Assembly: GCA_018699955.1 (NCBI GenBank)
Contig: JABISG010000154.1
Location: forward strand, 1 to 64,000
From: Planctomycetaceae bacterium
Lineage (GTDB): Bacteria > Planctomycetota > Planctomycetia > Planctomycetales > Planctomycetaceae
DNA: 64,000 bases
Direction of reading: 5' to 3'
Of the stretch, positions 17,181 to 27,080 are shown one piece after another. Both the position numbers and the translations under genes were made by a program. The notes under the pieces were generated by a model. That model made no database searches, was not told the DNA's origin, and saw only the letters and a list, made by a program, of their open reading frames with translations. Numbering within the stretch: the stretch's first letter is position 1; each line of letters opens with the position of its first letter.

Positions 17181-19913
17181 ATGCTGAAGGCCACAATTGC
17201 AGTGACAATCTGGTGCGTGGGGAGTCCAGTTCGCGTGGGTTCCGACTCGAAGTCCAAACCGAACGCCGACAGTTCATCCGAACGATCGGAAAGTCGGGGT
17301 ACCGCCTCTGACGGCGATTCCGTTGCCGACGGTGCTGCAAGGCGTACTGCGCAGCCGTTGCCCGAGCAGTTTGGACGCTACCGCATTGTGCGGATGCTGG
17401 GCGAAGGGGCGATGGGACAAGTGTTTCTTGCCCACGACGATCAACTCGACCGCGACGTCGCGTTGAAGGTTCCCCGCTTCTCCGCCAAGGGCGATGAAGA
17501 ACGCATCGAGCGTTTTTACCGGGAAGCCCGTGCGGCGGCCACGCTGCGGCATCCGAACGTTTGCCCCATCCACGATGTGGGCGAGTTTGAAGGACGGCCG
17601 TTTCTGACGATGGCCTATATCGAAGGCCGGCCGCTGTCGGACTATGTGTGGGAGGGCAAGCCGCTTCCGCAACGACAGGCGGCCATCATCGTCCGCAAGT
17701 TGGCACGTGGATTGGCAGCCGCGCACGAGGAAGAGGTCACGCATCGCGATCTGAAACCGGCCAACGTGATGATCGACGAGCGCAACGAGCCGATCGTGAT
17801 GGACTTCGGCCTGGCCCAACGCGAACGCGACAACGAAGCGCAATTGACCAAAGACGGCACGCTGCTGGGAACGCCCGCTTATATGCCACCCGAACAGGTG
17901 ATCGGCGACGCCAAACTGATCGGTCCGCCTGCCGACATCTACAGCTTGGGTGTTGTGTTGTACGAACTGTTGACCGGCGAATTGCCGTTCCAGGGTCCGG
18001 TGAACGTGGTACTCGCGCAGGTGCTGAACGTCGAACCGCCGCCGCCATCGGAACTTCGCCCCGGTCTCGATCCCGATCTCGATCCCGATCTCGAAGCGAT
18101 CTGCCAACGGGCGATGGCGAAGAGTATTGAAGATCGCTTTTCGTCGATGGACGAACTGGATAAGGCATTAACCGCACACCTGCGACAAGGCCGTTCGAGC
18201 ACCGGAAAAATGACGGTGGTCGGAACCGCCGCCAATAAGCCAACACAGGCTGGCACGCAGCTGGATCTCAAACCGGAGCAACCGGACGCGGTTGACGCGA
18301 CCACTTCCTCGAACGGGGAATGGTTCCGTCAGCGCTGGCAATGGATCGTTGCTATTTCGGCGGCTGTTTTCGTATCTGCATTTGCCATCTACACAGTCGT
18401 CGGACCAAACAACAACAGCGGGCAAGCCGGTGCCAACGGAAATCACGTTTGGAAAGATGTGACGGTTTACCCAGTCGCGAAAACACAATTCCTCTCCTCG
18501 AGGTTCCGGTGGACGTGGTTTTCAGTCAACTCGACCCCCAATGTCGATCCCAAGCACCACGCCAGTATCAGCACACACAGTTCACAACATAGCCGTAACG
18601 GCAAGTGGTTCGTCATTCACCCGTCCAGCAATCAGCCGGCGGAAATTGTCTTTCGCTTTAACCGGCCAATTTTCGGTTTTCGCGCGGTCGCAAAAATGAT
18701 ACATCCGAAGGGACACGTTGGCATCAGCATTTTTGCCGATGATGTGTTGATGCACGAAACGAAAGACGTATTGGGGACATCGGAAGCACAACAGATCACT
18801 GAGAAGGTGGACGGGTTCACCGAACTACGAATTGAAATCGATTGCAGAGGAATGGCAAAGGACGACCAATTGTTGATTGCCGATCCGGAGATTCTCACTG
18901 ATCCGCAAGCTGTTCCCGATCCCACTTCTGATTCAACTCAAACTGGTCAATTCCTGCAGATTTGGCAGAATACGTCCGCGGTCGTTGATTGTTTGTTTTC
19001 TCCAGACAGCCGATCACTCGTCACCGGACATAAGTCCGGTGCAGTCTGGGCGTGGGATCTCGAAACGGGAAAGCGCCTGCGTGGTTTTTCCGGTTTGAAG
19101 GCGTACCCGCAGTTTGCCATCTCCCGCGATGGCAAACGGTTGCTCGCCGCGGACAAATTCGGCGCTCGCATCTGGAATTTCGAGGACGGGAAAGAACTTT
19201 CCGCCGTCACTTTCAATCCGTCGGCCGGTTTCGTCCGTGTCGCCGCAACACCCACCGGTTTTCAGGCTCTGATCGAGCGGAAGAAGCACTATCAGTTGTG
19301 GGATCTCGAAACCGACCAGCCGATCTTCAGGGAATTCGCACACCTGCGATCACCGGTTGCCGGACTGGAATTGTCACCAGATGGAAATCGCGCCTTTTAT
19401 ATCGGAACTAGCGGTCTTTGTGCTGTCTGGGATTTGCAATCTCGTCTCGCAATACGAAGAAGGCAAGCCAATACGATAAAACCGATTCCGGACGACGATT
19501 GGCCGGAACATGTCCACGGAGATATGGGCTTCGCTTCAACAATTTCTGAAGACGGTCAGCTCGGCCTGGCAGTCGGGGTTGAAGGGTTTGCCATACTTTG
19601 CGATCTCATTGAATTCAAGGAAATCCGATGGCTGAAGGGACACACCAGCGCGGTTCGCTCGGCTGCAATCTCGGCCGATAACCGCTTCGCAATCACGGGC
19701 GGAGGGCTGCGCCGAGTCATAACACGTCGAAGCGAACAACCCGACTTTTCCGTTCGGATGTGGGATCTCGAAACGGGGAAGGAACTGCGGCGATTCGAAG
19801 GGCACACAGACAGTGTCACCCACCTCGCCATTTCTCCCGATGGCCGTTTCGCCGCTTCCCGTGCCGCCGACCTCACGATTCGCCTCTGGCGACTGCCTGA
19901 AGTCGAGAAGTGA
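17181..19913 (+). CDS. Membrane-anchored Ser/Thr protein kinase with C-terminal WD40 propeller
   Basis: ~910 residues. The Hanks-type kinase domain at ~65-330 is complete, with glycine loop GEGAMG (~74), VALK Lys (~96), HRDLKPAN (Asp ~190), DFG (~208) and PPEQ. A transmembrane helix (WIVAISAAVFVSAFAIYTVV, ~387-408) separates it from an extracytoplasmic part. That part has a beta-sandwich-like stretch at ~420-570 (carbohydrate-module-like FRFNRPIFGFRAVAKM) and about seven WD40-type repeats to the C-terminus. It is a planctomycete-style sensor kinase in which the propeller probably binds a ligand. The start is uncertain: the frame is open back to 16941 through a palindromic repeat. The ATG at 17181 was chosen, with GTG 17217 or 17235 possible. 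Confidence 0.85.
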   Translation: MLKATIAVTIWCVGSPVRVGSDSKSKPNADSSSERSESRGTASDGDSVADGAARRTAQPLPEQFGRYRIVRMLGEGAMGQVFLAHDDQLDRDVALKVPRFSAKGDEERIERFYREARAAATLRHPNVCPIHDVGEFEGRPFLTMAYIEGRPLSDYVWEGKPLPQRQAAIIVRKLARGLAAAHEEEVTHRDLKPANVMIDERNEPIVMDFGLAQRERDNEAQLTKDGTLLGTPAYMPPEQVIGDAKLIGPPADIYSLGVVLYELLTGELPFQGPVNVVLAQVLNVEPPPPSELRPGLDPDLDPDLEAICQRAMAKSIEDRFSSMDELDKALTAHLRQGRSSTGKMTVVGTAANKPTQAGTQLDLKPEQPDAVDATTSSNGEWFRQRWQWIVAISAAVFVSAFAIYTVVGPNNNSGQAGANGNHVWKDVTVYPVAKTQFLSSRFRWTWFSVNSTPNVDPKHHASISTHSSQHSRNGKWFVIHPSSNQPAEIVFRFNRPIFGFRAVAKMIHPKGHVGISIFADDVLMHETKDVLGTSEAQQITEKVDGFTELRIEIDCRGMAKDDQLLIADPEILTDPQAVPDPTSDSTQTGQFLQIWQNTSAVVDCLFSPDSRSLVTGHKSGAVWAWDLETGKRLRGFSGLKAYPQFAISRDGKRLLAADKFGARIWNFEDGKELSAVTFNPSAGFVRVAATPTGFQALIERKKHYQLWDLETDQPIFREFAHLRSPVAGLELSPDGNRAFYIGTSGLCAVWDLQSRLAIRRRQANTIKPIPDDDWPEHVHGDMGFASTISEDGQLGLAVGVEGFAILCDLIEFKEIRWLKGHTSAVRSAAISADNRFAITGGGLRRVITRRSEQPDFSVRMWDLETGKELRRFEGHTDSVTHLAISPDGRFAASRAADLTIRLWRLPEVEK

Positions 19914-20023
19914 AGGAATGAGAAGAAGAAGTAACTCAATCGGTTGATCCCAAACCACAGAGCGGCGCTCCCTATTCTCGTTCCATCGACTAGAATAGCA
20001 CGTACCTCTTCGGGGAGATTGAC

Positions 20024-21814
20024 GTGCGATTGCGACCAACAAGTTCTCTGCTTGCCGTCTGTGCGTTGCTCATCACATCGAGCAACATCACCGTGGCAGC
20101 GGATTCCACATTCAAGCCAACCGCCCAATTGCGGCGGCCCGGTGCGCTCGTCGTTGGCAATGACCACGCGTTCGTTGCCAACCGCAAGAGCGGCACCGTC
20201 TCGGTCATCAATCTCAAAACGAAATCCGTCGAAAGCGAAACGCTCGTCGGCCGGCGTCTGTCCGATCTGGTCGGATTGCCGACGACAAATCTCCTGGTGG
20301 CACTCGATGATGATCGGCATCAACTCATCCTGCTGCAAACAACAGGTTCCAAACTGCGTGTCGTGCAGCGTCTGGATGTCCCGCATTCTCCCGTTCGTTT
20401 GCAACTCTCGACCGACGGCAAACTGTGCGCGGTCACTTCGCTGTGGTCGCGACGGGTCACGCTGATCGACCTGCAAGAATCCAATTTTGAATCGCAAGCG
20501 AAGGAGCTGATACTTCCCAAACTCACCGTGCGCAAGACTCTCGATATGCCTTTCGCCCCTCGGCTATCGAAATTCCTTGCCGACGACAAACGGCTCATCG
20601 TCACCGATGCCTTTGGCGGAAACATGGCTGTCATCGATGTGGCAAATCGCAAACTGCTCTCGCGACCGACCCTCGCCGGCCACAACATTCGGGGGCTGGC
20701 GATTGGTCACGGCGGGCGCGAACTGCACGTCACGCACCAATCGCTCAACGGCAACAGCACGACGACACACGAAAACGTTTTCTGGGGCGGAGTGATGAAA
20801 AACTTCGTGCGATCGATTCCGCTCGATCAACTTCTCACTTCAATCAACGTCGGCAATCCACCCGACGGCAGCCTCTATCCGCTCGGACATCCCAGTGGCG
20901 CAACCGCCGACCCCGGCGCAATGCTCGTCACCCCGCGCGGCGAAGCTGCCCTGTTACTTACCGGTGTGAATGAAATTGCGCTTCGCCGCCGTCCGCGTGA
21001 ACCATTTGTCCGCCGCAAAGTCGGACAGCGTCCCACGGCCATTTGTCTCTCGACCGACGAACAAACAATCTACGTCGCCAACACGTTCGACGATTCCATC
21101 TCGCAAATTGATCTGGATACATTGAAAGTTACCGCAACGATTTCGCTCGGCCCTCAGCCAAAACTCACGTCGGCCGAGCGCGGCGAACGGTTGTTCTTCG
21201 ACGCTCGCCTGTCGCTCGATGGCTGGTACAGTTGTCACAGTTGTCACACCGACGGCCACACCAATGGCCTGCTGAACGACAACTTCGGCGATAACTACTT
21301 CGGCGATCCGAAACTCGTCCCGTCGTTGCTGGGAGTCGGACAAACACATCCCTGGGCCTGGAACGGCAAGGCCGTTTCGCTCGACAAGCAAATCGTGAAG
21401 TCCATCACCGTCACCATGCAGGGAGAGAAACCAAGCGAGCAAACGGTTCACGACTTGACCGCCTACATCAAAACGCTCGAACCGCCACCGGGCCTCGCGG
21501 TCGCACGGGGAAATGTCGATCAGAAACAAATCACCGCCGGGCGGCTTGTCTTTCAGAAACGCGGCTGCGTTGATTGTCACGCGGCTCCCAAATACACCAC
21601 CGGGGCAGTCTACGATGTCGGCTTGGCCGACAAATCGGGCAATAAGGAATTCAATCCGCCATCGCTGTTGGGCGTCAGCCAACGTGGCCCGTTCTTCCAC
21701 GATGGTCGCGCAACAACCCTCCGCGATGTACTCACCCGCTTCAAGCACAGTCTCGAACAACCACTCGACGCCGCTGAATTGCAAGCAATTCTGGCATTCC
21801 TCAAGAGCCTGTGA
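20024..21814 (+). CDS. Secreted YncE-like propeller protein with two c-type haems
   Basis: 596 residues with a signal peptide (LLAVCALLITSSNITVAA). The first ~370 residues form a YncE/surface-layer-type beta-propeller (VANRKSGTVSVINLKTKSVES, YVANTFDDSISQIDLDTLKV). The C-terminal part has CHSCH (~404) and CVDCH (~515), with HDGRATTLRDVLTRF as in MauG/cytochrome c peroxidase-type domains. Likely a periplasmic diheme redox protein; the substrate is unknown. The GTG start has a GGGGAG RBS 7 nt upstream and is well placed for the signal peptide. It precedes the PSD1-DUF1501 pair on the same strand. Confidence 0.78.
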   Translation: MRLRPTSSLLAVCALLITSSNITVAADSTFKPTAQLRRPGALVVGNDHAFVANRKSGTVSVINLKTKSVESETLVGRRLSDLVGLPTTNLLVALDDDRHQLILLQTTGSKLRVVQRLDVPHSPVRLQLSTDGKLCAVTSLWSRRVTLIDLQESNFESQAKELILPKLTVRKTLDMPFAPRLSKFLADDKRLIVTDAFGGNMAVIDVANRKLLSRPTLAGHNIRGLAIGHGGRELHVTHQSLNGNSTTTHENVFWGGVMKNFVRSIPLDQLLTSINVGNPPDGSLYPLGHPSGATADPGAMLVTPRGEAALLLTGVNEIALRRRPREPFVRRKVGQRPTAICLSTDEQTIYVANTFDDSISQIDLDTLKVTATISLGPQPKLTSAERGERLFFDARLSLDGWYSCHSCHTDGHTNGLLNDNFGDNYFGDPKLVPSLLGVGQTHPWAWNGKAVSLDKQIVKSITVTMQGEKPSEQTVHDLTAYIKTLEPPPGLAVARGNVDQKQITAGRLVFQKRGCVDCHAAPKYTTGAVYDVGLADKSGNKEFNPPSLLGVSQRGPFFHDGRATTLRDVLTRFKHSLEQPLDAAELQAILAFLKSL

Positions 21815-21826
21815 GGAACCTTGGGA

Positions 21827-21859
21827 GGTTCGTAGTGACCGCGTTCATGCGGTTCGATC
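21827..21859. repeat. Dispersed TTCGTAGTGAC element (copy 3)
   Basis: GGTTCGTAGTGACCGCgTTCAtGCGGTTCGATC, nearly the same as 11785-11820, starting 12 bp after a stop codon. Confidence 0.7.
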
Positions 21860-21983
21860 ACCTCACAAAGCGTCGAATCACGGCGCGGCAAGCGATCTGC
21901 AATTGAAAGCGCCCTATAGATTTGCGATGATTGATACATCGCCCGCCGACAGATTTCCCGCCTCCGACGGATACCCGCCCGAT

Positions 21984-24900
21984 ATGCTGCATCCGGCTCG
22001 ATTTGTACCCATTACCGGCCTGCTGCTCTGCGTGCTCTCGGCAGTTGCCGTCGCAGCACCAGCTGCCGCCAGTCCGGAAGCCGTCGAATTCTTCGAGAAG
22101 AAGATTCGCCCGGTGTTGGTTAAGCACTGTTACGAGTGCCATTCGGCCAATTCGAAAAGCGTGAAAGGCAACTTATTGCTCGACACGCGGGCCGGCATTC
22201 GCCGCGGTGGTGATTCCGGAGCGTCGGTTGTCCCCGACAAAGTGGACGACAGTTTGCTGCTCGACGCCATTCGCTACGACGGCCTGGAAATGCCTCCCAA
22301 AGGCAAACTGCCGGCCACCGTCATCGCCGACTTTGAGCGCTGGATCAAATCCGGCGCAATCGATCCGCGCGAAGGCGATGCGGCTCCCCAAAAGAGCAGC
22401 ATCGATCTGAAAAAGGGCCTCAAATTCTGGGCGTTTCAGCCGCCCACCATGCCGAAAACTCCGCACGTTCGCCAGAACGATTGGCCGCGCACCGACGTTG
22501 ATCATTTTGTGCTGGCGAAACTCGAACAGGCGGATTTGAAACCGTCCGCCGTGGCCGATCGCCGCACGCTGATTCGCCGCGCCACGTTCGGTCTCATCGG
22601 TCTGCCCCCCACACCGGAAGAAGTCGAAGCGTTCCTCGCCGACAGGTCGCCGAAGGCGTTTGAGAAAGTTGTCGACCGTTTACTCGCCTCGCCAAACTAT
22701 GGCGAACGTTGGGGCCGACATTGGCTGGATGTTGCTCGTTACGCCGAGGATCAGGCACACACTTTCAAAGCCCGCCGCTATCCGCAAGGATTCCGTTATC
22801 GCGACTGGGTCGTCGCCGCGCTGAACAACGATATGCCATACGATCAATTTCTGCGATCACAAATCGCCGGCGACCTATTGCCCGAACCGAACCGGCACGA
22901 CCGTGTTGCCGCGCTTGGGCTGTTCGCATTGGGGCCGGTGTATTACCAGGACAACGGCGAGAAGGCCAAGGCGTTGGCCGATGAATGGGACGACCGGCTC
23001 GACACGCTGGCCCGCGGCGTTCTTGGTTTGACCGTCGCCTGCGCCCGCTGTCACGACCACAAGTTCGACCCGATCAGCATGGAAGACTATTACGGTCTGG
23101 CCGGAATTTTCGCCGCCAGCAACTATCAGGAACGACCGGTCGTCTCGCCGGAAGTCGTTACGAAGAAACAACAGGCCGACGCCAAAGCGAAAGAACAGCA
23201 GTTGGCCATCGACCGCTTCCTGGCTGGCGAATCCCGCAAGCTGCGGCCCGCGCTTGCGGCCGACATCCCCAAATACATGTTGGTTGCCTGGAAAACGCAG
23301 AACGAACGCAAGACAAAACCCAAAGACAAGAAGCTGACGGAACGCATCGCCAAGCGGGAACAAGTCAGCAAGTTTCTGCTCGACCGTTGGGTGAAATACC
23401 TCTTCGCCAAACCGAACCCCAAGAAACGTCCCTGGCTCAATCGTTGGCACACACTGATTGCTTCGCAGGATGCCAAGCAGGATTTGTCGAAAGACGAAAA
23501 GTCGATTGCCGACGTCAGGCAGGCTGCAAACCAATTCCAGGTACATATCAACTCCCTTCTGCCGAAGCGCCAAGAACTGTTCGCCCAATTTGGAGAAGAC
23601 GTCGCCTTTGTCAATCAGGCCGACCGCGCGCCGGTCGTTTCGGGCATCACTCCGCTGGGCAATCTGTTCGACGATTCCACCGGCACGTCGCTCGCATCGG
23701 CCGTCGCGTCCGATCGCTTCAAGGCGGCTGCCAACAACAACAGCCTCGGTGTTGATCGCGTGACGTTCGGCTGGGGAACCACCACCGAAATCGCCTCCGG
23801 CATCCGCTTCAACTGCACACAACTGGGCAGCGACAGCAGCAAGTACGGACAGATTACCAACGACGGCTGGAATAACATCGGCGGCATTCGCACCACCGGC
23901 AAATCCGTTGCCGCAAACGCCGGCCGCATGGAACAGGGTATCGGCATGCACGCCAACGCCCTCATCACTTTCGATCTGGATGAAATCCGCAAAGCGGGAC
24001 TGCTGCCCGTCGATCAAAAGTTTACGTTTCGCGTCGATCGTGCCGGACTGAACGACGACGTCGCCGGTTCCGGCGCACCGAGCGTCCACCTCGCGGCCAT
24101 CGTCTCGGCACCGCACAAGAAAACCGACGTCTACGATGCCGTCATTGCCGGTTACATCAACGGCCAGTCCGTGAATGTTTCCGAAAACGATCGCGTCTAT
24201 TATTTCAGCGGTGAAATTCCCAAACCGCTCAAAGCCGACGGCCGGTTTGTTGCCTTCGATATTCCGATTCCAGCAAACGCAAAGTATCTGACATTGATTA
24301 GCGCCGGAGCGGCCAAGGACGGCGACGACAATACAATCAACAGCGATCACGCCGTCTTCTCTGGCGCAAGGCTCGAACAGAATCCACTGCCGAAGCCGGC
24401 CACAAAATCGGCCGCGAATATCGCGGCGAAGAGTACAAACGAAGACGACAGGCCCGATGCAATCCTGCTTTCCGAATTGCTGCACGACAACGGGCTGCTG
24501 GCGATTCCAGCAGCCGAAGCGGCAACGCATCTCACCGGCGAGCCGCAAGAAGAACTGACCACACTCAAGCAGGAGTTGGACGCCCGCAAGAAAGCGGCGG
24601 CCGCCATCGCAGTCCCCATCGCCCACTCACTGACCGAAGGCCAGGGCCGCGACATCAAAGTCTACAAACAGGGTGACCCCACAAAACAGGGGGAGGTGGC
24701 TCCGCGAAGTCTGTTAGCAATTCTCACGGGCGGCAAACGAATCCCCTTCGACACAAAAGGTAGCGGACGTCTGGAATTGGCCCAAGCCATCGCCAGCCGC
24801 AACAATCCGCTGACGGCACGGGTGATGGTCAATCGCGTCTGGCAACGCCACTTTGGTTTCGGGCTGGTTCGCACGCCCAGTAACTTCGGCGAACTGGGCG

Positions 24901-25589
24901 AGCGGCCCACGCATCCCCAACTGCTCGACTATCTCGCGCTGCAATTCATCGAGTCCGGCTGGTCGCTGAAGACGCTGCACAAGCAGATCATGCTCACCGC
25001 AACCTACCGACAAAGCAGCGGCTACAACGAAAACAATTTCCAGGTCGATGCAGAAAACCGGCTGCTGTGGCGAATGAATCGCCAACGGCTCGAAGTCGAA
25101 CCGTGGCGCGATGCAATGCTTGCCGTCTCCGGCCAACTCGACCGCACGCTGGGTGGACCGTCGGCCAATCTTGCATCGGCCAACAACCGCCGCCGCACAC
25201 TGTACGGTTTCATCAGCCGTCACAAACTGGACGAACTGCTCAGGCTGTTCGATTTTCCCGACCCGAACATCACCAGCGACATGCGCAGTGTGACGACGGT
25301 GCCACTGCAACAGTTGTTCGTACTCAACAGCGAATTCACCATTGCCAGGGCAAAAGCGCTCGCCGTCCGTCTGATGAGTGAAACGTCCGCAGACGATGCT
25401 GAAGGCGTCCGCATCGGCCACGCTTACCAATTACTCTACGGCCGAAAGGCAACCGACCTTGAGTTGGCGGTCGGCCTGAAGTTTCTTGCAGCGACGTCCG
25501 AAGAAAAACTAGAGGGCGACAATCTATCGCCCTGGGAGCAATACGCCCTCGCATTATTGGGCGCAAACGAGTTTACTTACATCGATTGA
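21984..25589 (+). CDS. PSD1 protein: cytochrome c + DUF1549 + NPCBM-like insert + DUF1553
   Basis: 1201 residues. A signal peptide (ITGLLLCVLSAVAVAAPAAA) is followed by a planctomycete-type cytochrome c domain with CYECH at ~49. DUF1549 (PSCyt2) spans ~160-380 and includes RRATFGLIGLPPTPEEV and RYAEDQAHT. An NPCBM-like carbohydrate module at ~570-790 carries GIGMHANALITFDL. DUF1553 (PSD1) makes up the last ~300 residues (NPLTARVMVNRVWQRHFG, TATYRQSS). Such proteins occur almost always beside a DUF1501 gene, as here 69 bp downstream. They are suspected to act on sulfated or complex polysaccharides. The start at 21984 gives the signal peptide; 21927 and 21513 are in-frame alternatives. Confidence 0.9.
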   Translation: MLHPARFVPITGLLLCVLSAVAVAAPAAASPEAVEFFEKKIRPVLVKHCYECHSANSKSVKGNLLLDTRAGIRRGGDSGASVVPDKVDDSLLLDAIRYDGLEMPPKGKLPATVIADFERWIKSGAIDPREGDAAPQKSSIDLKKGLKFWAFQPPTMPKTPHVRQNDWPRTDVDHFVLAKLEQADLKPSAVADRRTLIRRATFGLIGLPPTPEEVEAFLADRSPKAFEKVVDRLLASPNYGERWGRHWLDVARYAEDQAHTFKARRYPQGFRYRDWVVAALNNDMPYDQFLRSQIAGDLLPEPNRHDRVAALGLFALGPVYYQDNGEKAKALADEWDDRLDTLARGVLGLTVACARCHDHKFDPISMEDYYGLAGIFAASNYQERPVVSPEVVTKKQQADAKAKEQQLAIDRFLAGESRKLRPALAADIPKYMLVAWKTQNERKTKPKDKKLTERIAKREQVSKFLLDRWVKYLFAKPNPKKRPWLNRWHTLIASQDAKQDLSKDEKSIADVRQAANQFQVHINSLLPKRQELFAQFGEDVAFVNQADRAPVVSGITPLGNLFDDSTGTSLASAVASDRFKAAANNNSLGVDRVTFGWGTTTEIASGIRFNCTQLGSDSSKYGQITNDGWNNIGGIRTTGKSVAANAGRMEQGIGMHANALITFDLDEIRKAGLLPVDQKFTFRVDRAGLNDDVAGSGAPSVHLAAIVSAPHKKTDVYDAVIAGYINGQSVNVSENDRVYYFSGEIPKPLKADGRFVAFDIPIPANAKYLTLISAGAAKDGDDNTINSDHAVFSGARLEQNPLPKPATKSAANIAAKSTNEDDRPDAILLSELLHDNGLLAIPAAEAATHLTGEPQEELTTLKQELDARKKAAAAIAVPIAHSLTEGQGRDIKVYKQGDPTKQGEVAPRSLLAILTGGKRIPFDTKGSGRLELAQAIASRNNPLTARVMVNRVWQRHFGFGLVRTPSNFGELGERPTHPQLLDYLALQFIESGWSLKTLHKQIMLTATYRQSSGYNENNFQVDAENRLLWRMNRQRLEVEPWRDAMLAVSGQLDRTLGGPSANLASANNRRRTLYGFISRHKLDELLRLFDFPDPNITSDMRSVTTVPLQQLFVLNSEFTIARAKALAVRLMSETSADDAEGVRIGHAYQLLYGRKATDLELAVGLKFLAATSEEKLEGDNLSPWEQYALALLGANEFTYID

Positions 25590-25599
25590 ACCTCGCAGT

Positions 25600-25635
25600 G
25601 GTTAGCCGCGACGCGGAAGCGGAGCGTTCTGTGAG
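25600..25635. repeat. Dispersed GGTTAGCCGCGACGC element
   Basis: Sits in the 69 bp between the PSD1 and DUF1501 genes. See also 14172-14205, 27039-27070 and 50187-50209. Confidence 0.65.
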
Positions 25636-25658
25636 TCAGGCAAACAACGGACCCCATC

Positions 25659-27032
25659 ATGCAACAATCCAACCCCATCGGACCACTCGCTCTCAGCCGT
25701 CGGCAAATGCTCGCCCGCACCGGTGCCGGTTTCGGCACGTTGGGGTTAGCCTCGATGCTCTCGGCCGCCGATGGAGCACCGAAATCGACGAATCCGCTTG
25801 CGCCCAAATTGCCGCACTTCGCCGCCAAAGCCAAGCACGTCATTTTCCTGTTCATGAACGGCGGCCCCTCGCACGTCGATACCTTCGACCCCAAACCCAA
25901 ACTCAAAAAGTTTGAAGGCAAACCGGGGAAAGGGGGCAAGTACATGCCCTCGCCGTTCAAGTTTCAAAAGCAGGGCGAAAGCGGTATCGAAGTTTCCGAA
26001 ATCTTTCCGCACATCGGCAAATGTATCGACGACATCTGCGTACTCCGCTCGATGCACACCACGACACCCAACCACGAGCCGGGCCTGTTCATGATGAACT
26101 CCGGTTCGCAACAGCCCATTCGTCCCTGCATGGGATCATGGCTAACTTACGGACTGGGCAGTGAAAACCAAAACCTGCCCGGTTATGTCGTCCTCTGTCC
26201 CGGAAAACCGGTTGTTGGCCCGCAACTGTGGGGCAGCAGTTTTCTGCCGGGAATCTTTCAGGGAACCCACATCAATAACTCCAAAATCGATCCGAAGAAC
26301 GTCATCGGCAATATCAACAACCGCCACCTCTCGCAAAGTTCGCAGCGGCGGATGCTCGATCTGCTACAGAGCATGAACCGCGATCACCTCGAAGAGCGCG
26401 GCCGTGACAATGCGCTGAATTCTCGCATCGAATCGCTGGAGATGGCGTTCCGCATGCAGTTTGAAGCGCAGGAAGCGTTCGATGTCAGCCGCGAAACAAA
26501 GACGACGCGAGAAGAATACGGCAGCGGTCAATTCGCCGACGGTTGCCTCATCGCCCGCCGCATGGTGGAACGCGGCGTGCGAATGGTGCAGGTGTATTAC
26601 GGCAGCGGCCAGCCGTGGGATGCCCACGGCAACATCATGGACCACAAACGCGATGCCCTCAAAAGCGACCAACCGATCGCCGCGTTAGTCAAAGACCTCA
26701 AAGCCCGCGGAATGCTCAACGAAACTTTGATTCTTTGGGGCGGCGAGTTCGGCCGCACACCCACCGCGCAGGGTGCCAAGGGCCGCAACCATCACAACAC
26801 CGGCTTCTCGATGTGGCTAGCCGGCGGCGGAGTGAAAGGCGGAATGACCTACGGCGCGACCGATGATTTGGGTGTGCATGCAGTCGAAAACCGCATGGAC
26901 CCGCACGACTTGCACGCCACCATGCTGCACCTGATGGGCCTCGACCACAAACGGTTGACCTACCGCTACAGCGGCCGCGACTTCCGCCTGACCGATATCG
27001 CCGGCAACGTCATGCACGACATCATCGCGTAA
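25659..27032 (+). CDS. DUF1501 family protein (Tat-exported, sulfatase-like)
   Basis: 457 residues. LSRRQMLARTGAGFGTLGLASML is a Tat-type signal. AKHVIFLFMNGGPSHVDTFDPKP, GLFMMNSG, GVRMVQVYYGSG, LILWGGEFGRTP, RNHHNTGFSMWLAGGG and HATMLHLMGLDH are the conserved blocks of DUF1501, which has an alkaline-phosphatase/sulfatase-like fold. It has the expected full length. It is the standard partner of PSD1 proteins in planctomycetes. Function is unproven; a hydrolytic or esterase role on polysaccharide decorations is the common proposal. Confidence 0.93.
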   Translation: MQQSNPIGPLALSRRQMLARTGAGFGTLGLASMLSAADGAPKSTNPLAPKLPHFAAKAKHVIFLFMNGGPSHVDTFDPKPKLKKFEGKPGKGGKYMPSPFKFQKQGESGIEVSEIFPHIGKCIDDICVLRSMHTTTPNHEPGLFMMNSGSQQPIRPCMGSWLTYGLGSENQNLPGYVVLCPGKPVVGPQLWGSSFLPGIFQGTHINNSKIDPKNVIGNINNRHLSQSSQRRMLDLLQSMNRDHLEERGRDNALNSRIESLEMAFRMQFEAQEAFDVSRETKTTREEYGSGQFADGCLIARRMVERGVRMVQVYYGSGQPWDAHGNIMDHKRDALKSDQPIAALVKDLKARGMLNETLILWGGEFGRTPTAQGAKGRNHHNTGFSMWLAGGGVKGGMTYGATDDLGVHAVENRMDPHDLHATMLHLMGLDHKRLTYRYSGRDFRLTDIAGNVMHDIIA

Positions 27033-27038
27033 CGACCC

Positions 27039-27070
27039 CGGTTAGCCGCGACCCGTAAGGGGAGCGCGCC
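27039..27070. repeat. Dispersed GGTTAGCCGCGACCC element
   Basis: Lies between the convergent DUF1501 and bestrophin-like genes; nearly identical to 14172-14205. Confidence 0.65.
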
Positions 27071-27080
27071 GATGACCTCA

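Noticed and set aside
22875-24626. 583-residue minus-strand open frame inside the PSD1 gene
   Set aside because: A shadow of a clearly conserved gene on the other strand.
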